DNA of 37,224 bases from Methanomassiliicoccaceae archaeon (GCA_003555025.1 PWHV01000025.1:1-37224); one strand, 5' to 3'. Shown: positions 24,424 to 32,670, counted from the stretch's first letter. Numbers and translations: made by a program. The notes: generated by a model from the letters alone, not told the origin.

Positions 24424-24546
24424 CATTTATTTATTCCGTCAACCTCAATCCATTCGCAGAGAAACGTTGAGACGCTGAGGGGCCAGCCCCCTGTCCACAG
24501 GGAGCTTCGCTCCCGTAGAAGCGTCTGATTTACGGAGGCAGACAAC
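24424..24546 (+). promoter_or_regulatory. Promoter and structured leader of superoxide reductase
   Basis: A TATA-like CATTTATTTATTC begins at 24424. The predicted leader contains a three-way junction: closing stem AGACGCT (24470-24476) with AGCGTCT (24520-24526), hairpin AGGGG/CCCCT (24478-24482 with 24488-24492) and hairpin GGGAGC-TTC-GCTCCC (24500-24514). GGAGG at 24534-24538 and the ATG at 24547 follow directly. All pairs are exact. It may control translation or mRNA stability; no known riboswitch class is recognised. Confidence 0.55.
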
Positions 24547-24924
24547 ATGGCAATAAGGAACGAGATATACCTGTGCGAGAAGTGCGGTAACCTGGTCGAG
24601 GTCCTCGATGGCGGACCGGGGAAGATGGCCTGCTGCGACATTGAGATGGTCCTGTTGGAGGAGAAGACCGCCGACAAGGGCATGGAGAAGCACGTGCCGG
24701 TGATCGAGGAGAAGGACGGCGGAGTGCTGGTCAAGGTGGGCGACGTGCCTCATCCGATGGAGGAGGAGCACCACATAATGCTCATCGAGCTCCTCGACGG
24801 CGAAGACTCCTGCAAGAAGTTCCTAGATCCCGGACAGGCCCCCGAGGCCTTCTTCGAGTGCGCCGACCCCAAAAAGGTCAGCGCCAGGGAGTACTGCAAC
24901 ATCCACGGCCTGTGGAGGGCATGA
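24547..24924 (+). CDS. dfx: Superoxide reductase (desulfoferrodoxin, two-iron type)
   Basis: 125 residues. The N-terminal desulforedoxin site has C10, C13, C29 and C30. The active iron site has H49 (preceded by E47 in EKHVP), H69, H75 or H76, C117 and H120 ([10 protein letters not shown]), all matching two-iron superoxide reductases. It reduces superoxide to peroxide without making oxygen, protecting an anaerobe. The stop overlaps the start of the HdrA/MvhD fusion gene (ATGA), so that protein may supply electrons. A structured leader precedes it. Confidence 0.96.
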   Translation: MAIRNEIYLCEKCGNLVEVLDGGPGKMACCDIEMVLLEEKTADKGMEKHVPVIEEKDGGVLVKVGDVPHPMEEEHHIMLIELLDGEDSCKKFLDPGQAPEAFFECADPKKVSAREYCNIHGLWRA

Positions 24925-26048
24925 ACGCACCCGAGGAGTCACCGGCACCTGGTGACAGAGTGGGGGTGTATCTCTGCGAATGCCACAGCCGCGGCCTGAG
25001 CGAGAAGTTCGACTTCGATGACCTGGCCGCATTTGCTAAGGAGTTCCCGCAGACGGTCCTGCTGCGCAGGGACTCCAAGCTCTGCGGCGACAGCTCCCTC
25101 GAGCAGCTGAAGAGCGACATCGTCGACCATGACCTGGACCGGGTTTTGCTGGCCACCTGCGCGCCTGACAAGCACCTCGAGGAGTTCAGGGAGGCTGCCG
25201 GGGAGGCGGGCATGAACCGCTACCTCGTCAACTCGGTCAACATCCGCGAGCAGATATCGGCCATCCATCAGGGCGACCCAGGAAAGGCCCGCGACAAGGC
25301 GAGGGACCAGTTCGCCATGGGTATGGCCGACCTATTGGCCACCAAGCCCTCCAGCAAAGTCTATGCGCTGGTGGACGAGACCATATGCAACGGTTGCGAG
25401 ATATGCTACACGGTCTGCGATAAAGACACCATCAGCATGGTCCCCGACCCTTATGGCAGGGTGAGCAAGGTCGCCAACGTGGCCCCGGAGAAGTGCTGGG
25501 GCTGTGGCGTCTGCGTGACCTCCTGCCCGGTGGACGCCCTGGACATGACGGTGTACTCCAACGCCCAGATGTTGTCCCAGCTGGACACGTTCCTGTCGCG
25601 GATATCGTCCGACTGCACCAACGCGTTGGTGTTCGCTTGCCACTGGTGCGCCTATCAGGCGGCCGATGCCGCCGGCGCGGCGGGCATCCCCATCGACCCC
25701 GACTTCCGCATGATCAGGACCCTTTGCTCCGGAAGGATCGACCCCAATTGGGTCCTGAAGGCGCTGAGCAAGGGGGCCGATGGGGGGCTGCTGATGGGCG
25801 GGAAGCCCACCAAGTGCCATTTCAAGAGCGGCAACCTGCGCACCATGACGCGCATGAAGCTCATCAAGCTTCTTTTGGACCAGATGGGCCTCGATAGGCG
25901 CCGCTTCCGGGTGGAATGGGTGAACCCCGAGGAGCCCGAGGTCTATGCCCAGGTGGTCAACGAGTTCATATCGGACCTGCGCGAGCTGGGCCCCAACCCG
26001 CTGCTGTCCCGGGACAGCGACTACTCCCACGCCAAGGACGGAAAGTAA
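24921..26048 (+). CDS. HdrA-N / ferredoxin / MvhD fusion electron carrier
   Basis: 375 residues in three parts. Residues 12-140 resemble the N-terminal domain of heterodisulfide reductase Hdr[41 protein letters not shown] and [11 protein letters not shown]. Two [4Fe-4S] motifs follow (C156, C159, C162, C166; C192, C195, C198, C202). The end (236-335) is MvhD-like: C240-x2-C243, C269 in TLCSGRIDP, and C299 in [11 protein letters not shown]. The FAD domain of HdrA is absent, so it cannot bifurcate electrons by itself. Coupling to superoxide reductase suggests that it passes electrons to that enzyme; this is inference. Confidence 0.87.
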   Translation: MNAPEESPAPGDRVGVYLCECHSRGLSEKFDFDDLAAFAKEFPQTVLLRRDSKLCGDSSLEQLKSDIVDHDLDRVLLATCAPDKHLEEFREAAGEAGMNRYLVNSVNIREQISAIHQGDPGKARDKARDQFAMGMADLLATKPSSKVYALVDETICNGCEICYTVCDKDTISMVPDPYGRVSKVANVAPEKCWGCGVCVTSCPVDALDMTVYSNAQMLSQLDTFLSRISSDCTNALVFACHWCAYQAADAAGAAGIPIDPDFRMIRTLCSGRIDPNWVLKALSKGADGGLLMGGKPTKCHFKSGNLRTMTRMKLIKLLLDQMGLDRRRFRVEWVNPEEPEVYAQVVNEFISDLRELGPNPLLSRDSDYSHAKDGK

Positions 26049-26062
26049 GGCCGAAACTCAAT

Positions 26063-26086
26063 GGGGCAACGCCCCCTCTCTTTTTT
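26063..26086 (+). terminator. Hairpin terminator of the dfx operon
   Basis: GGGGC (26063-26067), a three-base loop AAC, and GCCCC (26071-26075), then CCTCTC and TTTTTT at 26081-26086. It lies 15 bases after the stop of the fusion gene, the form of an intrinsic terminator. Confidence 0.7.
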
Positions 26087-26145
26087 CAAACCACTGTTGA
26101 GATGTCATAGTGACGGACCCGTCATGAAGAGGGTTCTGACCGGCC

Positions 26146-27414
26146 TCACTGGGGCTCAGCCTGCTGAGGCCAGAGCATGGTGTAGACCACGGCGATCCCC
26201 ACGACCCCCAGCAACGCCACGATGATGAAGAAGGGCTGGAAAGAGGCCAGCATGTCCCTGGCCTGGGCGGAGATAATGCCGCCGATTATCGCTCCGGCGC
26301 CGTAGGCCGTGAACACCAGTCCGTAGTTCTTGGCGCTGTCCTTGGCGCCGAACAAGGTCGCTGTCGCCGCCGGCGCGATGGCGAGCCATCCGCCCAGGCA
26401 ACCCCAGAGTATGCTGAACGCGAAGATGTACGCCCACACGCTGTTGTACCCCAGGTACATGACCAGGCAGGCGGTGATTATGAGGAGGAAGGTGACCGCG
26501 GCGGTGTTCCTCACCGAGAACTTGTCGGTGAGGGCGCCGAATATGGGCCTCCCGATGCCGTTGAATATGGCGAAGGGGAGTATCAGTGTGAATATGAGAG
26601 CGCTGGACGCCTCTTGGCCCAGGCCAGCGTTGGCGAAGACCTCCTCCCCCACGGGGCCGGAGATGCCAATCGCCGTCAGTCCGGCCAGCGCACCGATGGT
26701 GTAGCATATCCACAGGCCCTTAAACGCGGTGGTTTTGACCATCTTGTCACGGGTGAGGCTGGGGCCGACAGGGCCGCTAGCGGCCTTGACCCCTCCCGCG
26801 GGCTTCCATCCCGACGGGGGAAACCTCAATTTGAGAGACAGCAGAAGGCTGGCCAGGATGAACACCACACCGAGGAGCTGAAGTATCGACATTACCCCCC
26901 ATCCGCTGTCCAGGAGGAATCTGCTTGCATAGGTTATGACGGCGGATGAGAATCCGAAACCGAGAACGGTGAGCCCCACCGCCAGTCCGCGCTTGTCGGG
27001 GAACCACAGTCCCGATGCGGCGATGGGGGCCCCGTAGGCTATGCCGACGCCGATGCCGCCGATGATGCCGTAGAGAGGTATGAGCATCAGCGGCGATGTG
27101 GCGAACGAGGCCGCTATCCAGCCGAGGCCGCAGAGCGAACCGCCTATCATGCTCACCTTCATGGGGCCGAGCTTCTGAATATAAGGCCCCGCCAGCGGCA
27201 TGGTTATCGAGAAGAACGCCAGGAACACGATGAAAGGCCATGTCATCTCCATGGCGGTGGGCTCCAGGCCCAAGGATACGAAATGCTGCTGCAACGGGTT
27301 CCTCAACACACCGTAGGCATAGATGGAGCCCAGGCAGAGATGTATCATTATCCCCGCGATGACTATCGTCCATCTACCTCCGGCCGGCTCTTGGAAAGAC
27401 GTCCCTTCATCCAT
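26146..27414 (-). CDS. MFS transporter, oxalate/formate antiporter (OFA) type
   Basis: 422 residues from the ATG at 27414, chosen because AGGTGA sits eight bases upstream; a GTG at 27426 is in frame. About twelve membrane segments are seen. Family marks are the first segment with MIHLCLGSIYAYGVLRNPL, GIGVGIAYGAPIA and WFPDKRGLAVGLTVLGFG, plus GRPIFGALTDKF after the central loop. OFA proteins exchange small organic anions such as oxalate or formate; the substrate here is not proven. It is a single gene between two terminator-like structures. Confidence 0.88.
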   Translation of the reverse strand: MDEGTSFQEPAGGRWTIVIAGIMIHLCLGSIYAYGVLRNPLQQHFVSLGLEPTAMEMTWPFIVFLAFFSITMPLAGPYIQKLGPMKVSMIGGSLCGLGWIAASFATSPLMLIPLYGIIGGIGVGIAYGAPIAASGLWFPDKRGLAVGLTVLGFGFSSAVITYASRFLLDSGWGVMSILQLLGVVFILASLLLSLKLRFPPSGWKPAGGVKAASGPVGPSLTRDKMVKTTAFKGLWICYTIGALAGLTAIGISGPVGEEVFANAGLGQEASSALIFTLILPFAIFNGIGRPIFGALTDKFSVRNTAAVTFLLIITACLVMYLGYNSVWAYIFAFSILWGCLGGWLAIAPAATATLFGAKDSAKNYGLVFTAYGAGAIIGGIISAQARDMLASFQPFFIIVALLGVVGIAVVYTMLWPQQAEPQ

Positions 27415-27596
27415 GGCTTTTGTCACCTGCTCAGATTCTCTGATTTGAAACCTTGAGGATACTGGATTGTGCCTATCTATCGACGGCGCGACCGTCAGGT
27501 GCCCGCCGGCGCGTCATCATCATGAACCGGGATCGTAAATCCAAGGCTCTAGTGTCTTCCTCCGTGAGGGGGATTAACCTGGGAAAGCGCTGATTA
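27415..27596. other. Upstream region of the OFA-type transporter
   Basis: This gap holds the minus-strand promoter region of the transporter. A small hairpin GACGG/CCGTC (27482-27486 with 27492-27496) is visible. I see no clear TATA at the ideal distance and no coding frame. Confidence 0.35.
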
Positions 27597-27692
27597 TAAA
27601 AAAATCTATCCACTTCGGCGTTAAGTCCAGAGCAGGTCTGGCCGTATGCGTCGCCGGGTCGCGCCTTGACAATGGCTCCGTTCAGTGGATAG
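27597..27692 (-). terminator. Large structured terminator after the mrp/nifX-like operon
   Basis: Read on the minus strand, CTATCCACT (27692-27684) begins directly after the stop codon and pairs exactly with AGTGGATAG (27614-27606), followed by a T7 run (27604-27598). Inside, 27652-27656 pairs with 27616-27620 and 27637-27641 with 27627-27631. It is far larger than a simple terminator hairpin. Confidence 0.6.
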
Positions 27693-28031
27693 TCATTGAC
27701 GCTTCCTCATCCTCTCCCGTCTTCTGAGGAAATCGGACAGCGCCCTCTCGGCGGGCCCGTCCTCGTCAAAGGAGACGGTGATCCCCGCTTGGGTGAGACG
27801 GTCGTAGCCGTGGGGGCCGATGCCGCCGACGATGACCGCTTCCAGCCCGAGATCAATGATGGCGTCGGAGACCAGCATCCCCGCCCCCTCAGCCGCGTCC
27901 TTGAACTCGTTCTCCACCACCTCGTAGTCCATGGTCTCATCGTCGACGATGAGGAAGTAGGGCGCTCGACCGAAGTCCTCGGCCACGAAGGACGACAGGT
28001 CGTCCCCCTCGGTGACTATTCCCACCTTCAT
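27693..28031 (-). CDS. NifX/NifB-family iron-molybdenum-cofactor-type protein
   Basis: 112 residues. It opens MKVGIVTEGDDLSSFVAEDFG and has the domain core VGGIGPHGYDRLTQAGITV, as in the small archaeal dinitrogenase-cofactor-like family (NifX type). Members bind iron-sulfur or metal clusters; most archaeal copies are not tied to nitrogen fixation, and no nif genes lie here. It is 41 bases downstream of an Mrp/Nbp35-type ATPase that handles iron-sulfur clusters, so a cluster-carrier role is the likely reading. A structured terminator follows. Confidence 0.82.
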   Translation of the reverse strand: MKVGIVTEGDDLSSFVAEDFGRAPYFLIVDDETMDYEVVENEFKDAAEGAGMLVSDAIIDLGLEAVIVGGIGPHGYDRLTQAGITVSFDEDGPAERALSDFLRRRERMRKRQ

Positions 28032-28072
28032 GTCCAGGGGAGCGATGTCGCTGCTGAAATAATGTTCTGTCC

Positions 28073-28888
28073 CTAGAGGAGATGCTGCCGCAGGCCGTCG
28101 ACGATGGCCATCATCGCCTTGCCCGCCGGCCCGCGGCCATCGGTGACCACCGGCTCGCCGCTGTCGCCCCGCAGGGCTATGTCGGCGTCCAGCGGCAGTT
28201 TCCCGAGGAAAGGTACGCCCATCTCGGCGGCCGATCTCTCTCCTCCTCCCTGCTTGAACACCTCCACGGTGCCGTTGCAGTGAGGGCAAATCATGGTGCT
28301 CATGTTCTCCACCACTCCGAGGACCGGGACGCCCATCTGTTTGCAGAAGTTTATGGACTTGCGGCTGTCGAGCAGGGCGACGTCCTGCGGGGTGGTCACC
28401 ACCACCGCCCCGTCGGCGCGGGGGATCAGCTGCATGATGCTCAGAGGCTCGTCGCCCGTTCCGGGCGGAAGGTCGACGATTAGGAAGTCCAGGTCTCCCC
28501 AGCGCACGTCCTCTATGAACTGCCTGATGGCGCCCATCTTGACTGGCCCCCTCCATATGACCGGTGAATCCACGTCCTTCAGCAGGAATGCCATGGACAT
28601 GACCTTCAGGCGGGGCGGGAGCTCCACCGGTAGAAGGCCGTCGTTCTCACTGGCCACCCTCTCCCCCTCCAGGCCGAGCATCTTGGGGACATTGGGGCCA
28701 TGGATGTCGAGGTCCATTATGCCGGTGGGATGGCCCGCCATCGAAAGTCCGAGGGCCAGGTTGCAGGCCACGGTGCTTTTTCCCACGCCGCCCTTGCCGC
28801 TCATCACGATGATTACATGCTTGATTCTGTCCAGACTTTCGTTCAGCTTGAAATTCTCGCTCTTGATCATCGGTTCGGTGGGCGTCAT
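28073..28888 (-). CDS. Mrp/Nbp35-type iron-sulfur cluster ATPase
   Basis: 271 residues. The deviant Walker A is GKGGVGKST (31-39), the switch segment is MDLDIHGPNVPKMLG (58-72), the Walker B region is LIVDLPPGTGDE, and the cluster-binding pair is C201-x2-C204 (ICPHC). Dimers bridge a [4Fe-4S] cluster through this pair and hand it to target proteins. A minus-strand TATA-like ATATTAA (about 28942-28936) predicts a leader of some 23 bases. The NifX-like gene is its operon partner. It ends in TAG. Confidence 0.94.
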   Translation of the reverse strand: MTPTEPMIKSENFKLNESLDRIKHVIIVMSGKGGVGKSTVACNLALGLSMAGHPTGIMDLDIHGPNVPKMLGLEGERVASENDGLLPVELPPRLKVMSMAFLLKDVDSPVIWRGPVKMGAIRQFIEDVRWGDLDFLIVDLPPGTGDEPLSIMQLIPRADGAVVVTTPQDVALLDSRKSINFCKQMGVPVLGVVENMSTMICPHCNGTVEVFKQGGGERSAAEMGVPFLGKLPLDADIALRGDSGEPVVTDGRGPAGKAMMAIVDGLRQHLL

Positions 28889-28991
28889 GGCTATCGAAGG
28901 TGTATCGGCGCCGAGGATTTGAGGTTTACGGCGTTAATATGTACCGTCAGGTCAACGCTGCCCCGCCGAGGCCACCCAAGGGACGGAAAAC

Positions 28992-28999
28992 GGTATATC
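28992..28999 (+). promoter_or_regulatory. TATA box of the VOC gene
   Basis: GGTATATC lies 23 bases before the ATG at 29022, consistent with a leaderless message and supporting that start over the ATG at 29091. Confidence 0.5.
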
Positions 29000-29021
29000 G
29001 CCTCGCGCCGATACATGCTCC

Positions 29022-29411
29022 ATGCCACTAGGCGATCCGCAGGGGGGCGATTTCCAATACGGCGACGAGGGGAAACCGAGAGGCCTGGTAATGGGGACGG
29101 TGAGGGTGTCGGACATCGCCGCAGCCACGGAGTTCTACCGTGACCTGCTCCTGATGGAGCCATTGAGCGAGGCTGACGACCAGGTCATCCTGCGTTGCGG
29201 CGGGCAGTTCATCATGCTCAATCTCTCCCCGGTGGAGTGGACGGGAGGGGACACCGGGCTGTACATCAGCACCCCCAGCATCTATGACCTCCACCGCCGC
29301 CTCGTCGATGAGGCGGTGGTCTTCATGCAGCCCCCTCAGCGGGGGGAGCTGGGCCTGACGGCTGTCCTCAGCGACGACGACGGCAACCTTCTGACCTTCA
29401 TCGAGCTGTGA
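29022..29411 (+). CDS. Glyoxalase/VOC-superfamily protein
   Basis: 129 residues. After a 23-residue leader, the segment VMGTVRVSDIAAATEFYRDLLLMEP is the first beta-alpha-beta unit of a VOC fold; CGGQFIMLNL and the closing DDDGNLLTFIEL complete it. The usual first metal ligand (His or Gln at the start of the fold) is replaced by Val/Arg, so glyoxalase chemistry is doubtful and the substrate is unknown. It converges with sufB, whose stop codon comes directly after its own. Confidence 0.78.
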   Translation: MPLGDPQGGDFQYGDEGKPRGLVMGTVRVSDIAAATEFYRDLLLMEPLSEADDQVILRCGGQFIMLNLSPVEWTGGDTGLYISTPSIYDLHRRLVDEAVVFMQPPQRGELGLTAVLSDDDGNLLTFIEL

Positions 29412-30632
29412 TCAGTGGCCGACGTTGGCCATGTTCACAGCATCGTCTATCTCCTTGCGCAGGCTCTCGGGGAGGCCGCGAATGCTTCCCTCCAGGAAGC
29501 CACGGACTATCATGCCCACCGCCTCGTCCTCGTCGATGCCGCGGGCCATGAGGTACTCCACCTGCTCACGGGCGATCTTGCCCACCGCAGCCTCGTGGGT
29601 CATCTCCACATCGGGGTACATGGCCTCCAGCTCCGGTATCGCCAGGGTCCTTCCCTCCTCCGACATGATGAGCGAGCGGCACTCCAGATGGGCGCGGACG
29701 TCCTTGGCGTTGCCCACCAGCTTTCCGCGGGCGATCATCTCCCCTCCCAGGGTTATGCTGCGCGAGAGTATCTCCGCCGCGGTGCCCGGGGCGTTCATGA
29801 CCACTTGCGAGCCGAGGTCTATCTCCGAGCCGGGATGCGATATCGCGATGCTGTTGAACTTCGCCGACGCCCCTTCGCCGTTGAGATAACAGGTGGGGAA
29901 GCTCTGCACTGAGCCAGCAGGCTTCATTATCACGTAGTTGTTCACGAAGCTGGCGTTCTTGCCCAGCTCCACTCCTGTCCGCGGCCTGACCCCGGTCTTC
30001 TCTCCCCAGTTGTGTATCATGGAGAAGTTGAGCGAGCCGCCTTCATGCACGTAGATCTCCGATATGCCCAGGTGCAGGGACTCGTTGGCATGGGAGCTGG
30101 TGGCGCAGCCGGTTATTATGTCCAGAGATGCGCCCTCCTCCACGATTATGATGTTGTGCGTGTGCTGGGTGCGCTTCTCGGTGTCGATCATCATGCAGGT
30201 CTGCACCGGGAACTTCACCTTCTTCCCCGCCTTGACGCGTATGAAGTAGCCGTTGGCGTTCTCCAGGTAGGCGCGGGCGGTGTACTTGTCCTTGTCCACC
30301 GGCACCGCCTTCCAGGAATACTCCGAGAGCCAGTCGTACTTATCCATGGCGTCCAGGGTGGGGATGAGCTCCAGGCCTTGGTCGGCGGAGCTCTGGTGCA
30401 CCACGGCGTTGTCCATGTACACCAGGCTGCCCGAGCGGTCCTCCGCCTCGGGGAGCACGCCGACGTCCATCATGGTCTGCTTCTGCTCAGGGGAGACCTC
30501 CTCCAGGCTCTCGTAGCTGTCCCGCTCCCTGCTGGCGGCCTCGAACTCGTCCAAGTCGTAGTCCTTCCCGAAGGCGCCCTTGCGATTCAGCGCCTCCTCC
30601 GCCCTTCTCCTCAAAGCTTGACCATCCGGCAT
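29412..30632 (-). CDS. sufB: SufB-type iron-sulfur cluster scaffold
   Basis: 406 residues from the ATG at 30632, which overlaps the end of sufC by 22 bases. The beta-helix core is clear: QHTHNIIIVEEGASLDIITGC, then SEIYVHEGGSLNFSMIHNWG, SIAISHPGSEIDLGSQVV, and the C-terminal GRTLAIPELEAMYPDVEMTHEAA. SufB assembles [Fe-S] clusters with the ATPase SufC. Only B and C are present, as in the minimal SMS-type systems of archaea. Supply of sulfur is not encoded next to it; the relay operon at 1155 is one candidate source, which is speculation. Confidence 0.93.
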   Translation of the reverse strand: MPDGQALRRRAEEALNRKGAFGKDYDLDEFEAASRERDSYESLEEVSPEQKQTMMDVGVLPEAEDRSGSLVYMDNAVVHQSSADQGLELIPTLDAMDKYDWLSEYSWKAVPVDKDKYTARAYLENANGYFIRVKAGKKVKFPVQTCMMIDTEKRTQHTHNIIIVEEGASLDIITGCATSSHANESLHLGISEIYVHEGGSLNFSMIHNWGEKTGVRPRTGVELGKNASFVNNYVIMKPAGSVQSFPTCYLNGEGASAKFNSIAISHPGSEIDLGSQVVMNAPGTAAEILSRSITLGGEMIARGKLVGNAKDVRAHLECRSLIMSEEGRTLAIPELEAMYPDVEMTHEAAVGKIAREQVEYLMARGIDEDEAVGMIVRGFLEGSIRGLPESLRKEIDDAVNMANVGH

Positions 30633-31357
30633 TTTATGCACTCTCCGTAGCCTCTCTCCTGGATGTCCCTGAGTATGTCCCGCGGCCTGCCGGAGCACAT
30701 GATCCTGCCGCCTCTGATAACATAGGCGCAGTCGGCGTCGATGTAATCGAGTACCCGTCCAGTGTGGGTGATCACCAACGCCGACTTGCTGCAGTCCCCC
30801 TTATCCCAGCCGCAGCCTTTCTTGTCGTATAGCAGGTCATGGATCTTCCTTCCCAACAGGTCGATGCTCTCCATGTCCACGCCGGACTCAGGCTCGTCTA
30901 GCAGGAAGAAACATGGTTCCTGCATGATCAGCTGCAGCAGCTCGGAGCGCTTTATCTCCCCGCCGGAGAACCCCACGTTGACGTCGCGCTCCAGGAAGCT
31001 TTTCATGTTCAGCGCTCCCGCGGTCTCATCGGTGTCGAGATGCCCATCACCGGCAGCTTCCACCATGTCGTTGAGACGGAGGCCGACGATGTTGGGGGGC
31101 CTCTGCAGCATTATCCCCATCCCAATCCGCGCCCTCTCGTCTATGGGCTCATGGGTGATGTCGCGTCCGAGGAAGAGGATCCTGCCTTTGGTTATCTTGT
31201 ACTGGCCGAACCCCATTATGGTGTGAAGCAGCGTGGACTTCCCCGATCCGTTGGGGCCGAAGAGCACGCAGGTATGACCGGCCGGGACCTCCAGGTCCAC
31301 GCCGGAGAGCACCTCCTTGCCGTCGACCTCTACATGCAGGTCTTCAATTTGCAGCAA
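30611..31357 (-). CDS. sufC: SufC-type ABC ATPase
   Basis: 248 residues, started by TTG with GGAGG upstream. Walker A GPNGSGKST (34-42), the ABC signature GFSGGEIKRSELLQL, Walker B FFLLDEPESGVD, and the H-loop His in VITHTGR are all present. It powers cluster assembly on SufB. Cys-rich inserts (GCGWDKGDC) and a C-terminal GYGECIKC are noted; the latter occurs in other archaeal SufC proteins as I recall. A TATA-like TTTTAATAAAC lies near 31388-31398 on the minus strand. Confidence 0.94.
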   Translation of the reverse strand: MLQIEDLHVEVDGKEVLSGVDLEVPAGHTCVLFGPNGSGKSTLLHTIMGFGQYKITKGRILFLGRDITHEPIDERARIGMGIMLQRPPNIVGLRLNDMVEAAGDGHLDTDETAGALNMKSFLERDVNVGFSGGEIKRSELLQLIMQEPCFFLLDEPESGVDMESIDLLGRKIHDLLYDKKGCGWDKGDCSKSALVITHTGRVLDYIDADCAYVIRGGRIMCSGRPRDILRDIQERGYGECIKCRMVKL

Positions 31358-31416
31358 TTATAACGCCTCCTGTGATAATGGAAACATCGTTTATTAAAAT
31401 TACAGCTTGATAATGC

Positions 31417-32033
31417 ATGTGTATGCCGAATGAGCAGAGGGATGCGCAAGGTGGCAACGACAACCGCGCCAGCGGCAATACCGGTGATGGACCCAGCCCG
31501 CTGGTGCCGTTGGCCGTCGACGTCATGCGCCGCCACGGATGCAAGGATGTCCTGGAGTCCTTGAGTCCGGTGAGGGGTTCTCCGTCAGCGCCGTGGATCA
31601 CAGCCAGGTATACTGCCGGCAGCTGAACGAGGCTAGCTCTCAGGTCGAGGCACTGTGCTGCGACGTCCGTCACGGACTCCCTTATCCGGACCGCAGCCTG
31701 GATGCCTGCTACTCGCATCTGTTCTTCAGCATCCATTTCCCGGATGAGGAGCTGCATTCGATGATGAGGGAGCTCAGAAGGGTGTTGAGGCCGGGAGGCC
31801 TGGTGGTCTACTCGGTACGCAACAAGGAGGGCCCCTGTTGCGGCCCGGAAGGGCATGCGGCCGGAGGGTCGGAGGGAAAGGAGGAGAAGGATGCTCAGGC
31901 GCAGCGCCGCTTCGATGAGAGGGAGCTGCGTAGATTGGCGGAAGGGTATGAGCTCCTATCCATTGCGAGGATCGAGGAGGGAAGCCATACGGCACCGCTT
32001 TTCGCGGTGGTGATGAGGAAGCCCTTCAGTTAA
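31417..32033 (+). pseudogene. Broken SAM-dependent methyltransferase
   Basis: Two overlapping frames together make one methyltransferase. The first (31417-31626) gives an N-terminus ending DVMRRHGCKDVLE. The second (from about 31563) continues ESGEGFSVSAVDHS, then LPYPDRSLDACYSHLFFS and the LRRVLRPGGLVVYSV core. Between them the SAM-binding motif I (E-x-G-x-G) is missing. The join falls at a repeat, GAGTCC-TT-GAGTCC (31555-31568), so a slippage deletion of some 35-40 bases with a frameshift is likely. A sequencing or assembly deletion would look the same. Confidence 0.75.
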
Positions 32034-32059
32034 ATAAACGGAGACCGTTCCCCGCCAGG

Positions 32060-32632
32060 ATGAAGATAGTCGGCGTGAACGGCAGCCCGAGACTCATCGG
32101 CAACACCTCCTCCGCCCTCAGCACCCTGCTCGACGAGCTGGAGAAGAAAGGCTTCGAGACCGAGCAGCTGCAGATATATGACGAGGAGTTGCTGCCATGC
32201 AACGCCTGCATGTCCTGCCGTCTGCGCAAGGACGGCCGCTGCATCAACGAGAACGACCGCCTCAACGAGTACCTGGAGAAACTGTACGCCGCCGAAGCGG
32301 TCATACTCGCCTCGCCGGTTTATTTCGGCTCGATAACGTCGCAGATGAAGATCTTCCTGGAGCGTGTAGGGCTCTGCTCCCGCTACGGCGACCAGCGCCT
32401 TAGGAGGAAGGCAGGCGTCGCATTGGTGGTGCAGGGTGCGAGAGGGGGCATGATGGCGCACGCCGAGCTGGTGAACTTCCTGCTCGATTGCCAGATGGTC
32501 GTATGCCCCTCTTCCGAATGCGCCGTGCTCACCGCCGAGGGCCCCTCCGACCTAGAGGGGGACCCTCGCAACCTGAGGATAATCAAGGACCTGGGCCGGG
32601 AGATCGATTGGCTCACCGGCCGATTGCGCTGA
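32060..32632 (+). CDS. Iron-sulfur flavoprotein (Isf family), third copy
   Basis: 190 residues with the FMN fold (KIVGVNGSPRLIGNTSSAL) and a cluster motif C47-x2-C50-x2-C53-x7-C61 (PCNACMSCRLRKDGRC). AVILASPVYFGSITSQMKIF is the flavin loop. The spacer of seven before the last Cys is the longest of the three copies in this window and still within the family range (4-7). It probably carries electrons for redox protection; partners are unknown. It starts 26 bases after the broken methyltransferase. Confidence 0.88.
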   Translation: MKIVGVNGSPRLIGNTSSALSTLLDELEKKGFETEQLQIYDEELLPCNACMSCRLRKDGRCINENDRLNEYLEKLYAAEAVILASPVYFGSITSQMKIFLERVGLCSRYGDQRLRRKAGVALVVQGARGGMMAHAELVNFLLDCQMVVCPSSECAVLTAEGPSDLEGDPRNLRIIKDLGREIDWLTGRLR

Positions 32633-32660
32633 TGACTGGACTCAGGGTTCTAACGATAGT

Positions 32661-32670
32661 TTTATATAAA
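32661..32670 (+). promoter_or_regulatory. TATA box of the pilin-like gene
   Basis: TTTATATAAA lies 38 bases before the ATG at 32709. A weak GGAG lies at about 32700. Together they give a short leader. Confidence 0.6.

Noticed and set aside
24478-24514. Leader hairpins as a fluoride or other known riboswitch
   Set aside because: The conserved bases of the classes I can recall are absent; only the stem layout is supported.
27693-28031. Nitrogen fixation role for the NifX-like protein
   Set aside because: No nif genes are near, and this small domain is common in archaea that do not fix nitrogen.
27693-28556. Long open frame reading through from the Mrp region into the NifX-like gene
   Set aside because: The upstream two-thirds are an Arg/Pro-rich shadow of the mrp gene in another frame; the real gene begins at 28031.
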